DNA from: 2-02-FULL-66-14 sp037443705
GTDB taxonomy: Bacteria; Pseudomonadota; Gammaproteobacteria; Burkholderiales; SG8-39
Length of the DNA stretch: 64,000 nt
Direction of reading: 5' to 3'
Assembly (NCBI GenBank): GCA_037443705.1
Contig: JBBINV010000009.1
Span: 10,963-74,962 of the forward strand
The stretch's first letter is position 1, and the number at the start of each line of letters is the position of its first letter. The notes beneath the pieces were generated by a model that was not told where the DNA came from, made no database searches, and saw only the letters and a program-made list of their open reading frames with translations. The position numbers were made by a program, and so were the translations under genes. This document shows, one piece after another, positions 24,993-32,695 of the stretch.

Positions 24993-26812
24993 GCCGCTTT
25001 CCTCGTTTTCTCGTGGGTCCGGCAGCCGGGGCCGGCGTGGGTCAGCTCGAGGAGGAACTTCTGCATGTCCCAGGCTCCGGTGGGGCAGCGCTCGGCGCAC
25101 AGGCCGCAGTGAAGGCACACGTCCTCGTCCTTTACCATGACGCGCGTGGTTTTCAGGGGACCGGAGACGTAGAGTTCCTGGCTCCTGTTCGTCGCAGGAG
25201 CGGAAAGGCTCTTTCTCAGGACTTCTTCCTCGGCGTTCCGAGTGAACGTGATGCAGTCCATCGGGCAGATGTCGGCGCAGGCGTCGCACTCGATGCAGAG
25301 CCTGGCGGTGAACACGGTCTGCACGTCGCAGTTGAGGCAGCGCTGCGCCTCCTTCCACGCCGTGGCGGCATCGAAGCCGAGCTCGACCTCCATTTTCACG
25401 TTCTTCAGCGTCGCCTTCACGTCCGCCCAGGGCACCTTGTAGCGCGCGTCCCCCGCGATCTCGTTGTCGTAGCTCCACTCATGGATGCCCATCTTCTGCG
25501 AGAGAAGCGAGACACCCGGGGCGGGGCGTTCCCCGATGTTCTCGTCGTTCAGGAGCTTGTCGATCGAAACCGCGGCGTCGTGGCCGTGCGCCACCGCCCA
25601 GATGATGTTCTTCGGCCCGAACGCCGCGTCGCCGCCGAAGAAAACGTGCTTTTGAGACGACTGGAGAGTGGTCCGGTCCAGGAGGGGCAGACCGTACCTG
25701 TCGAACTCGATCCCGGAATCCCTCTCGATCCAGGGAAACGCGTTCTCCTGACCCACCGCGACGAGCACGTCGTCGCACTCGAAGCTCTGGTCGGGCTCTC
25801 CGGTTCTTACGAGATCCCGTTTCCCGCGGGAGTCGTAGACGGCCTTCACCTTCTCGAAGGTCATCCCGACCAGCTTTCCATCCTTCAGGTCGAACGATTT
25901 CGGAACCAGGTAGTTCAGGATCGGAATGCCCTCGTGCTGGGCGTCTTCCTTTTCCCACGGGCTCGCCTTCATCTCCTCGAACCCGGAGCGCACGATCACC
26001 TTCACATCCTCGCCGCCGAGGCGCCGGCTGGTGCGGCAGCAGTCCATCGCGGTGTTGCCGCCGCCGAGCACGATCACGCGCTTGCCGATCTCCGCGGTGT
26101 GGCCGAAGGAGACGGAAGCGAGCCAGTCGATCCCGATGTGGATGTTCTTCGCGGCTTCTTTTCTCCCGGGGATATTCAGATCCCTTCCTCTCGGGGCCCC
26201 GGTCCCTACGAAGATCGCGTCCCAGCCCTCGGAGAGGAGGGCTTTCATCGACTCCACCTTCCGTTGAACGAAGGAAACACCCAGGTCCAGGACGTAGCCC
26301 ACCTCCTCGTCGATGACTTCCAGCGGCAGGCGGAACCTCGGGATCTGCGACCAGATCATGCCGCCGGCGCGCGGGTCCTGGTCGAACACCGTGACCTCGT
26401 AGCCGAGCGGCGCGAGATCGCGCGCCACCGTGAGCGAGGCGGGGCCTGCGCCCACGCAGGCGATCTTTTTCCCGTTCTTTTTCTTCGCGGGTCTGGGGAG
26501 TTTGTCCCGCACATCCGCTTTCAGGTCGGCGGCCACGCGCTTCAAGCGGCAGATCGCTACCGGCTCGGGGCGCGCCTGGTTCGCCTGCTCGACGCGCCCG
26601 CGTCGGCAGGCGGGCTCGCACGGCCGGTCGCAGGTGCGCCCGAGGATTCCGGGAAAGACGTTCGACTGCCAGTTCACCATGTAGGCGTCGGAATAGCGCC
26701 CCGCGGCGATCAGGCGGATGTATTCGGGAACGGGAGTGTGGGCGGGGCACGCCCACTGGCAATCGACGACTTTGTGGAAGTAGTCGGGGTTCCGGATGTC
26801 AGTGGGCTGCAA
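24989..26812 (-). CDS. korC: FAD/NAD(P)H iron-sulfur oxidoreductase subunit (KorC-like)
   Basis: Flavoprotein of 607 residues related to the small subunit of glutamate synthase, with an added ferredoxin domain. The N-terminus has DCQWACPAHTPVPEYI and CDRPCEPAC (Cys 18, 22, 61, 65, 69). The FAD motif is CVGAGPASLTVARDLAPLGY (119-138); the NADPH motif is VLGGGNTAMDCCRTSRRLGG. Two [4Fe-4S] motifs lie near the end, CIECDACADICP and CLHCGLCAERCP. In Azoarcus evansii a three-subunit 2-oxoglutarate:NADP+ oxidoreductase with such a subunit has been described; I infer the same role here, linking KorAB to NADP(H). Start is TTG with GAGGAG 7 bases upstream. Confidence 0.85.
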   Translation of the reverse strand: MQPTDIRNPDYFHKVVDCQWACPAHTPVPEYIRLIAAGRYSDAYMVNWQSNVFPGILGRTCDRPCEPACRRGRVEQANQARPEPVAICRLKRVAADLKADVRDKLPRPAKKKNGKKIACVGAGPASLTVARDLAPLGYEVTVFDQDPRAGGMIWSQIPRFRLPLEVIDEEVGYVLDLGVSFVQRKVESMKALLSEGWDAIFVGTGAPRGRDLNIPGRKEAAKNIHIGIDWLASVSFGHTAEIGKRVIVLGGGNTAMDCCRTSRRLGGEDVKVIVRSGFEEMKASPWEKEDAQHEGIPILNYLVPKSFDLKDGKLVGMTFEKVKAVYDSRGKRDLVRTGEPDQSFECDDVLVAVGQENAFPWIERDSGIEFDRYGLPLLDRTTLQSSQKHVFFGGDAAFGPKNIIWAVAHGHDAAVSIDKLLNDENIGERPAPGVSLLSQKMGIHEWSYDNEIAGDARYKVPWADVKATLKNVKMEVELGFDAATAWKEAQRCLNCDVQTVFTARLCIECDACADICPMDCITFTRNAEEEVLRKSLSAPATNRSQELYVSGPLKTTRVMVKDEDVCLHCGLCAERCPTGAWDMQKFLLELTHAGPGCRTHEKTRKAA

Positions 26813-26880
26813 CGACTTGCTCCTCGAGGGTACGCGGGGCCATCAGAAATCTGAATAAAGGTATGACCGCGCAGTTTACT

Positions 26881-26896
26881 CCGGGTGTCCACCCGG
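26881..26896. promoter_or_regulatory. Short palindrome upstream of korC
   Basis: CCGGGTG-TC-CACCCGG, 7-base perfect arms, 69 bases before the korC start in an otherwise featureless stretch (26813-26920) where the kor promoter should be. It could be an operator or a hairpin that ends transcription of the PAS remnant. No factor is assigned. Confidence 0.4.
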
Positions 26897-26919
26897 GGAA
26901 AGGCTTTGTTTTCAAAACC

Positions 26920-27270
26920 CTAGGGCTTTTGCGCGGCTCCGGCGACGCCGCGGTGATCGTCCAGCGCCTGAAACAGCGTCGCGCAGTGGTTCACCCGCCC
27001 CTCGGCGTCGCGCATCGCGTATCGCGCTCACGCTGCGCCACTCGCGGCTGGCGGTGCCGTTGTTGCGCCGGCCCCGGGCGGTACCGCTCCAGTGGCCCGA
27101 ACATTCGGCACCGGCGTACATCCCGGCGTAGAAGGCGTCGGGCTGGAGGCCCGAGCCGAAATCCGTTTCGGACGAGCCGATCACTTCACTCGCACCGTAC
27201 CCGCTGATGCGGCGGAAGGCGTGCGCCGCGAGCTCGAACTCCTCCTCGCGTGCGTGCAGCTGTGCAGCCC
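26920..27270 (-). pseudogene. PAS-domain remnant of a sensor or GGDEF-type protein
   Basis: Read on the minus strand, this otherwise gene-free gap encodes a decayed PAS/PAC unit: FRRISGYGASEVIGSSE, then SGLQPDAFYAGMYAGAECS and GHWSGTARGRRNNGTASREW. SVSAIRDA follows and, after a frame break near 27013, GRVNHCATLFQALDD. The pattern is that of PAS domains found in front of GGDEF/EAL or kinase domains (normally GYTAxEVIGRNPR, SGLQxxxFYxxMW, GHWSGEIWNRRKNGE). No intact start, and no output domain follows. From 27270 to 27423 I see nothing beyond the promoter region of the crotonase gene. Confidence 0.65.
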
Positions 27271-27423
27271 GACCACCGCAAAGCTGCAGGCGAACGAAAA
27301 CGCGCGCCCGGCGCAGTCGATCCGGGCGACCGGATGGATCCCCTGCCGTTCCATGGCCGTCGCCGCTTCCCCTGCGCTATCTTACGCTACAGGCTTACAC
27401 CGCGCTGACAGGGAGGATCGGCA

Positions 27424-28188
27424 ATGGGCGTTCGAACGGAACTGGAAGAGCGCGGCGGCGCGCTGGTGGCGCGCCTCACGCTCGACAACCCGAAGAAGCT
27501 CAACATCCTGCGGCGAACCGCGCTCGTGAAGATCGTGGAAGCGATGCGCGAGATCGAGCTCAACGCGCGCGTGCGCGCCGTCGTGCTCACGGGCGCGGGC
27601 GAGCGCGCGTTCGCGGGCGGCGCGGACGTCGCCGAGCTCGCGGCGCTCAATCCGGCGAGCGCGCGCGACTACATCGCGCTCGTGCACGAGGCATGCGAGG
27701 CGATGCGCGAGTGCGCGCTGCCCGTGATCGCGCGCATCAGCGGCTGGTGCCTGGGGGCGGGGCTGGAGCTCGCCGCCTCGTGCGATCTGCGCATCGCCGC
27801 CTCCACCGCGCGCTTCGGCATGCCCGAGGTGCGGCTCGGCATTCCCTCGGTGGTGGAAGCGGCGCTGATCCCGCGGCTCACGGGTGCCGGGCGCGCGCGC
27901 TGGCTCGTGATGACTGGCGAGACGATCGGCGCGCACGAGGCGCTCGAGTGGGGCCTGGTGGAAAAGGTCTTCGAGGAAAAAGATATGGATAACGGAGTCA
28001 ACCAGACCCTCGACGCGATCCTCGCCGGCGACGCGGGAGCGATGAGCGCGCAGAAGCGCCTGTGCAAGCTCTGGGAGGAGGCGCCGCTCGAAGCCGCGGT
28101 GCGCGCGAGCATCGACGAGTTCGCGCGCGCCTACGAGTCCGGCGAGCCGGCGCGGCGCATCGAGGCTTTCCGACGGCGCAAGAAATGA
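27424..28188 (+). CDS. Enoyl-CoA hydratase/isomerase
   Basis: Crotonase-fold enzyme of 254 residues. Seen: LTLDNPKKLNILRRTAL, the oxyanion loops AFAGGADVAEL and GWCLGAGLELAASCDLRIAA. The tract FGMPEVRLGIPSVVEAALIP contains the Glu after Pro that acts in water addition, so a true hydratase is more likely here than for the copy at 10797. The ATG at 27424 follows AGGGAGGATCGGCA. No pathway neighbours: PAS remnant upstream, convergent secreted-protein gene downstream with 1 base between stop codons. Confidence 0.9.
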   Translation: MGVRTELEERGGALVARLTLDNPKKLNILRRTALVKIVEAMREIELNARVRAVVLTGAGERAFAGGADVAELAALNPASARDYIALVHEACEAMRECALPVIARISGWCLGAGLELAASCDLRIAASTARFGMPEVRLGIPSVVEAALIPRLTGAGRARWLVMTGETIGAHEALEWGLVEKVFEEKDMDNGVNQTLDAILAGDAGAMSAQKRLCKLWEEAPLEAAVRASIDEFARAYESGEPARRIEAFRRRKK

Positions 28189-28189
28189 T

Positions 28190-28792
28190 TCATTTCGCGT
28201 CGCCCTGCCAAGCGCACCCCAAGAGCTTCCGGCCGTCGAGATCGGCGAGGGCGCGCAGCGTCGTGAGCCCGAGCAGCGGATCGCGGCAGCGCTCCGCGCG
28301 GACCGTGACGTGCAGGACCGATTTTCCGGTAGAGGCTTCAAGCGACCAGCCCGTGTCCTTCACGCTCCACGTGCCGGAAGCAAACCTCATCGGAGTCGCG
28401 CCGCCGCGCGTTCGGATGAACACCCCGTCCTCGCGCGCCTCGAGCTGCCAGAGCGGATCCGATCCTTGCGCGCGAAGCCGCACGCGCTCGAGGTCCTCGC
28501 GGCAGCCGGGCCCCTCGGCGCTGGCGCGCACGAGGCGCTCCGCCATCAGGGTTTTCGCTTCGAGCCTTCCCTGCAATTCGACGAAGATCGCCCGGCCGGG
28601 CCGCTGCGCGATCTCACGATAGACCGCCTCGAGGTCGCGCTCGGGCGTGCGGTCCGCCACCGCGAGCCGCTCGCCGCTGCGGCAGGGGCTCATCTGCAGG
28701 CCGTGCTTTCCGGCGACGAAGTTGCCGCGCCAGGTCTGCGCCTGCGCCGCGAGGCACGCCGCGAGCAGCGCGATCGCTACGACTGCCTGAAT
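28190..28792 (-). CDS. Secreted lipoprotein-like protein (COG3650-like), with no usual start codon
   Basis: About 200 residues. The start is an export signal (AVVAIALLAACLAAQAQTW, with LAAC as possible lipobox). Two beta-rich stretches follow: CRSGERLAVADRTPERDLEA, then PGRAIFVELQGRLEAKTL, and later WQLEAREDGVFIRTRGG and CRDPLLGLTTLRALADLDGR. The tail C-x-D/E-P-x2-G-L-x2-L is like the uncharacterised COG3650 domain. The signal has no ATG, GTG or TTG in frame before it until far inside the caspase remnant. The only candidate is ATT at 28792. Either ATT is used, the start was lost, or the protein is made as a fusion to the remnant. Confidence 0.55.
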   Translation of the reverse strand: MQAVVAIALLAACLAAQAQTWRGNFVAGKHGLQMSPCRSGERLAVADRTPERDLEAVYREIAQRPGRAIFVELQGRLEAKTLMAERLVRASAEGPGCREDLERVRLRAQGSDPLWQLEAREDGVFIRTRGGATPMRFASGTWSVKDTGWSLEASTGKSVLHVTVRAERCRDPLLGLTTLRALADLDGRKLLGCAWQGDAK

Positions 28793-28849
28793 GACAGCAG
28801 CTCCCGGCGCTGCGCGCTCACCACGCGCGCCGGGCCCTTGGGCGGCACG

Positions 28850-29040
28850 AGGCGGCGCGTCCATCTGCGAGAGGCCCTTCGGCGCGTCGCGGAAGTCGCG
28901 CGCGAACGGGTTGTCGCGGCAGGCGTCCAGGAAGATCAGATTCGTAGCTCCGGATCGACGCGAGCGTATCGTCCTCTCGCCAATCGAGGCCCTGCGTCGC
29001 CCCGAAGCGGATGTCCTTGAGCGTCCCGGCGATCCCCACG
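28850..29040 (-). pseudogene. Caspase-like (peptidase C14) remnant
   Basis: The minus strand encodes NLIFLDACRDNPFARDFRDA and then PKGLSQMDAPP. This is the catalytic Cys region of bacterial caspase-domain proteins (typically NLVFLDACRDNPF). Just upstream, in another frame, LDWREDDTLASIR fits the preceding helix of the same domain, so the gene is frameshifted near 28950. The rest of the p20 domain and any C-terminal domain are missing. From 29041 to 29232 I see nothing I can assign. Confidence 0.7.
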
Positions 29041-29232
29041 CGGAGGACTCTGCACCGCTTCCAAGGAAAAGGCTCTCCCCGGCCTCATCTACCCCATCCT
29101 GTCTAGCACGTTTGCGGGATGGACGGCGAAGGCGCGGCGCGCGACGCTTGGACCGCTGCGACAGCAGCGGCCCGCAGCGCGAAGCGGCGGGCATGGGATG
29201 CGCAGATCCTCCTCCGCGCATCCGAGGCTTGT

Positions 29233-29267
29233 CCCCGGCGCGTGCCGCGACCGGGGATCTTTTTTTT
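29233..29267 (+). terminator. Strong hairpin followed by T8
   Basis: CCCCGGCGCG pairs with CGCGACCGGGG (one bulged A) around a 3-base loop, followed by ATCTTTTTTTT on the plus strand. It looks like an intrinsic terminator for rightward transcription. It would shield the leftward tRNA genes from read-through coming out of the crotonase gene at 27424, the only rightward gene before it. Confidence 0.75.
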
Positions 29268-29274
29268 CCGTCCG

Positions 29275-29350
29275 TGGCGTCCCCATGGGGATTCGAACCC
29301 CAGTTACCGCCGTGAAAGGGCGATGTCCTAGGCCTCTAGACGATGGGGAC
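29275..29350 (-). tRNA. tRNA-Glu (UUC)
   Basis: A 76-base cloverleaf on the minus strand. The acceptor stem is GTCCCCA/TGGGGAC, the T arm contains GGTTCGAATCC, the anticodon loop is CTTTCAC with anticodon TTC, and CCA is encoded at the 3' end (29275-29277). It lies close to gltX, which charges it. Confidence 0.95.
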
Positions 29351-29354
29351 TCCG

Positions 29355-29429
29355 AAATGGGGTCAGACCCGACTTTTCGAGCCTATGTCGTCGTGCGGCG
29401 AGCCCGAAAAGTCGAGTCTGACCCCATTT
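29355..29429. repeat. Palindromic element between two tRNA genes (family B)
   Basis: Arms of 29 bases (29355-29383 and 29401-29429) with about three mismatches around a 17-base loop; the core is GGGGTCAGACCCGACTTTT. It fills the whole gap between the tRNA-Glu and tRNA-Ala genes, leaving 4-5 bases on each side. Same family as 10105-10157 and 49639-49699. Confidence 0.85.
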
Positions 29430-29434
29430 GCATG

Positions 29435-29510
<76 letters not shown>

Positions 29511-29675
29511 ACGCAAGGGGGCGAATTATAGCGGCAAGTCCCTGCAACCGCAAAGATTTTTCCCTTCTAGCCGCAGGGCCCGGCGCGGTACGCGCGGATC
29601 GTGGAGCACATCGCGATGGCGATCCGAGCGCCCGCGCCGCCGGCGGGTGCGAAAATCGCGAGCGCGGCTCTCCTC

Positions 29676-31103
29676 TCAGTCGCCGCGCAGATGATGCGCA
29701 AGGCGCGCGAGCACCAGCTCGCGCCCGAGGAGCTCGAGCACCGCGTCGAGCGAAGGCGTCTGCGCGCGCCCGGTGACGAGCAGACGCACGGGCATCGCGA
29801 GCTCGGGCATCCTGAGCCCGCTCGCCTTCGCCACGGAGGAGACCGCGGCACCGAGCGCCTGCCGGCTCCATTCGCACGCGAGCAGTTTCGCCTCGAGCAT
29901 CTTGAGCGCGGGCCGCGTCTTCTCGTTCACCATTTCCGCAACCCGCTCCGGCGCCGGCGTCTCGTAGCGGTAGAAGAAGTGCGCGGCTTCCGCAAGATGC
30001 GCGAGCGTGGTGGCGCGGTCCTTGAGCAGCGCAACGACCTTGGCCAGGTCCGGCCCGTTCTCGATGCTCACCCCGAGCTTTTTCAGTTCAGGCTCAAGCA
30101 GAACCGAAAGACGCTCGTCCGATGCCTGCTTCAGGTGCTGCTGGTTGAGCCAGGCGAGCTTCCCGGGATTGAATTGCGCCGCGGATTTCGAGACGTGCGC
30201 GAGATCGAACCACTCGACGAACTTCCCGATCGCGAAGCACTCGTCGTTGCCGTGCGACCAGCCCAGGCGCGCCAGGTAGTTGACGAGCGCCTCCGGCAGA
30301 TATCCTTCGTCGCGGTACTGCGCGACGCTCACGGCACCGTGGCGCTTGGACAGGCGCTCGCCGTCGGCCCCGAGGATCATCGGCACGTGGGCGAATTGCG
30401 GAAGCTTCAGGCCTTTACCCCGATTTCCGCCCTTCAAAAGAGCCTCGAAAATATGGATCTGCCGCGGCGTGTTATTGACGTGGTCGTCGCCGCGGATGAC
30501 GTGCGTGATCGCCATGTCGAGGTCGTCCACGACCACGCCGAAGTTGTACGTGGGCACGCCGTCGGCACGCAGCAGCACGAGGTCGTCGAGCTCCGCGTTC
30601 GGGAACTCGATCGGGCCCTTCACGAGGTCGTTCCACCCCACCGTGCCCTCCTCGGGCGTGCGGAAGCGCACCACCGGCGCGCGATCGCCCGGCGGCACGA
30701 GCCCCGCGGCCTTCGCGCGCTCGGGCCGCCAGCGTCCGTCGTAGCGGGGCTTGAGGCCCCTGGCCCTCTGAGTGGTCCGAAGCTCTTCAAGCTCCTCCTT
30801 CGTGGCCCAGCAGCGATAGGCGTGGCCCGACGCGATGAGCTGCTCGGCAACCTCGCGGTATCGATCGAGCCGCTTCATCTGGAAGAACGGGCCCTCGTCC
30901 CAGTCGAGGCCGAGCCATCGCAGGCTCTCCAGGATCGCACGCTCCGATTCCTGCGTGGAGCGCTCGAGGTCGGTGTCCTCGATGCGCAGGACGAATTTCC
31001 CGCCGTGCCGGCGCGCGTAGGCCCAGGAGAAAAGTGCGGTGCGCGCGCCGCCGATGTGAAGGTAGCCGGTCGGGCTGGGCGCGAAGCGGGTACGGACGCT
31101 CAT
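29676..31103 (-). CDS. gltX: Glutamyl-tRNA synthetase
   Basis: Class I aminoacyl-tRNA synthetase of 475 residues, the normal length. It attaches glutamate to tRNA-Glu using ATP. Seen: FAPSPTGYLHIGGARTALFS with the HIGH-type motif near residue 16, then RIEDTDLERST. Later GERLSKRHGAVSV carries the KMSKS-type loop, and the C-terminal helical anticodon-binding domain is complete. It is divergent from the TRAP operon and lies a short way upstream of its own tRNA gene on the same strand. The 165 bases between its stop and tRNA-Ala show nothing clear. Confidence 0.96.
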   Translation of the reverse strand: MSVRTRFAPSPTGYLHIGGARTALFSWAYARRHGGKFVLRIEDTDLERSTQESERAILESLRWLGLDWDEGPFFQMKRLDRYREVAEQLIASGHAYRCWATKEELEELRTTQRARGLKPRYDGRWRPERAKAAGLVPPGDRAPVVRFRTPEEGTVGWNDLVKGPIEFPNAELDDLVLLRADGVPTYNFGVVVDDLDMAITHVIRGDDHVNNTPRQIHIFEALLKGGNRGKGLKLPQFAHVPMILGADGERLSKRHGAVSVAQYRDEGYLPEALVNYLARLGWSHGNDECFAIGKFVEWFDLAHVSKSAAQFNPGKLAWLNQQHLKQASDERLSVLLEPELKKLGVSIENGPDLAKVVALLKDRATTLAHLAEAAHFFYRYETPAPERVAEMVNEKTRPALKMLEAKLLACEWSRQALGAAVSSVAKASGLRMPELAMPVRLLVTGRAQTPSLDAVLELLGRELVLARLAHHLRGD

Positions 31104-31165
31104 CGAGAGCCGGATTTTCTCACGGAGTGATAAGCTAGCGGTTCTTCAACAAGGAGGGGAACAGG

Positions 31166-32185
31166 ATGAGAATCGTTCGCTTGGCCGGCGTTGCCGCGCT
31201 CGCGGCGTGCGCACCGGCCGCCGCACAGGTCACGCTGAACGCCAGCTCCTGGGTGCCGCCCGCGCACCCGATCACCGCGACCATGCTCGTGCCGCTGTGC
31301 GACGACATCGCCAAGGCGACCGCGGGCCGCGTCAAGTGCAACGTGCTGCCGAAGGCGCCGGTGGCGCCGCCGCAGACCTTCGACGCGGTGAAGGACGGCG
31401 TGATCGACCTCTCGTACACGGTGCACGGCTACACGCCCGGGCGCTTTGCGCTGACCGACGCGCCCGAGTTCCCGTTTTCCAGCGGTGACAGCGCAGAGGT
31501 GACCTGCGTCGCCTGGCAGCGCATCTACGAGCGCATGCTCGCCAAGGTCGACGAGCACAAGGGCAATGTCACGCTCTCGGTGTTCACGCACGGCCCCGGC
31601 CAGATGTACAACACCAAGCGCGCGATCAACGCTCTCAAGGACCTCGAGGGCCTGAAGATCCGGATCGGCGGAGGACTGGTGAACGACATCACCAAGGCGC
31701 TCGGCGCAGTGCCGATGCTCAAGCCCGCGCCCGAATCCTACGAGCTGCTGTCCTCGGGCGTCGCCGACGGCGTGTTCTTCCCGAAGGAGTCGCCGCTCTC
31801 GTTCAAGCTGATTCCGCTGATCAAGCACGCCACCTACGTGCCCGGGGGCCTGTACAACGTGAGCTTCGTCTGGATCGCGAACCCGGCCAAGTGGAACTCG
31901 ATCCCGGCGGCGGACCGCAAGCTGATCGAGCCGCTGCTCGGCGAGGCGCTCGCGCGCCGCTCGGGCAAGGCCTGGGACGCCGCCGACGCCAAGGGGGAGG
32001 CCGCGCTGCGCGAGGCCAAGGTCCCGATCGTGGTCGCGAGCCCGCAGATGATCGCCGAGATCAAGGCGAAGACCGCGCCGCTCGAGCAGCAGTGGATCGA
32101 AACCAAGGCGAAATCGAAGGGTGTTGACGGCGCCGCGGTGCTGAAGGCCCTGCGCGCCGAGATCGCGTCGCTACAGAAGAAGTAA
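31166..32185 (+). CDS. dctP: TRAP transporter substrate-binding protein (DctP type)
   Basis: Periplasmic receptor of 339 residues with a signal peptide (VRLAGVAALAACAPAAAQ). The TRAP DctP fold is recognisable from WVPPAHPITATMLVPLCDDI, DGVIDLSYTVHGYTPGRF and LKDLEGLKIRIGGG. It binds an organic anion, usually a carboxylate, through a conserved Arg (in KIRIGG), and delivers it to DctQM. A ribosome site AAGGAGG lies before the ATG. It heads the dctPQM operon. Substrate cannot be named. Confidence 0.92.
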   Translation: MRIVRLAGVAALAACAPAAAQVTLNASSWVPPAHPITATMLVPLCDDIAKATAGRVKCNVLPKAPVAPPQTFDAVKDGVIDLSYTVHGYTPGRFALTDAPEFPFSSGDSAEVTCVAWQRIYERMLAKVDEHKGNVTLSVFTHGPGQMYNTKRAINALKDLEGLKIRIGGGLVNDITKALGAVPMLKPAPESYELLSSGVADGVFFPKESPLSFKLIPLIKHATYVPGGLYNVSFVWIANPAKWNSIPAADRKLIEPLLGEALARRSGKAWDAADAKGEAALREAKVPIVVASPQMIAEIKAKTAPLEQQWIETKAKSKGVDGAAVLKALRAEIASLQKK

Positions 32186-32190
32186 GGGCG

Positions 32191-32691
32191 TTGCGCGAGC
32201 CGTTGCAGCGGTTCGACCGCGCGGTCGAGCCCGCGCTGGGCTACGTCGCGGCGGCGGTGCTATTCGCGATGATGGTGCTCACCTGCGCGGACGTGATCGG
32301 GCGGTACTTCCTGAACGCGCCGATCTGGGGCGCGTTCGAGGTCACCGAGATGCTCCTCGCGGCGCTGATCTTCGCGGGGTTGCCGCTCGTCACGCTGCGC
32401 GGGGGCCACGTGACCGTGGACCTTTTCGACGCGGTAATCCCCGACTGGCTGCTCCGGATACAGCACATCGCGGCGTGCGTCATCGGGTTCGCCTGCACCG
32501 CGTACCTCGCCTGGCGCCTGTGGCTGCGTGCCGACACGCTCTACGCGGCGGGCGAGACGACTGCGCAGCTGAAGCTCCGGCTCGCCTGGCTCTGCTACGC
32601 GATGAGCGGGCTGATGGGACTGACCGCCGCCGCGCTCGCCGTGCTCGCCGCGCGCCGGCCGCACCGGCACGTCGCCGGATCGGAACAGTAG
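32191..32691 (+). CDS. dctQ: TRAP transporter small permease (DctQ type)
   Basis: Membrane protein of 166 residues with four helices and the family tract ADVIGRYFLNAPIWGAFEVT followed by ALIFAGLPLVTLRGGHVTVD. It forms the transport unit with DctM. The start is a TTG at 32191, five bases after the DctP stop, with AAGGGCG before it; no in-frame ATG lies before the first helix. The stop is 4 bases before the dctM ATG. Confidence 0.9.
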   Translation: MREPLQRFDRAVEPALGYVAAAVLFAMMVLTCADVIGRYFLNAPIWGAFEVTEMLLAALIFAGLPLVTLRGGHVTVDLFDAVIPDWLLRIQHIAACVIGFACTAYLAWRLWLRADTLYAAGETTAQLKLRLAWLCYAMSGLMGLTAAALAVLAARRPHRHVAGSEQ

Positions 32692-32695
32692 CCCG

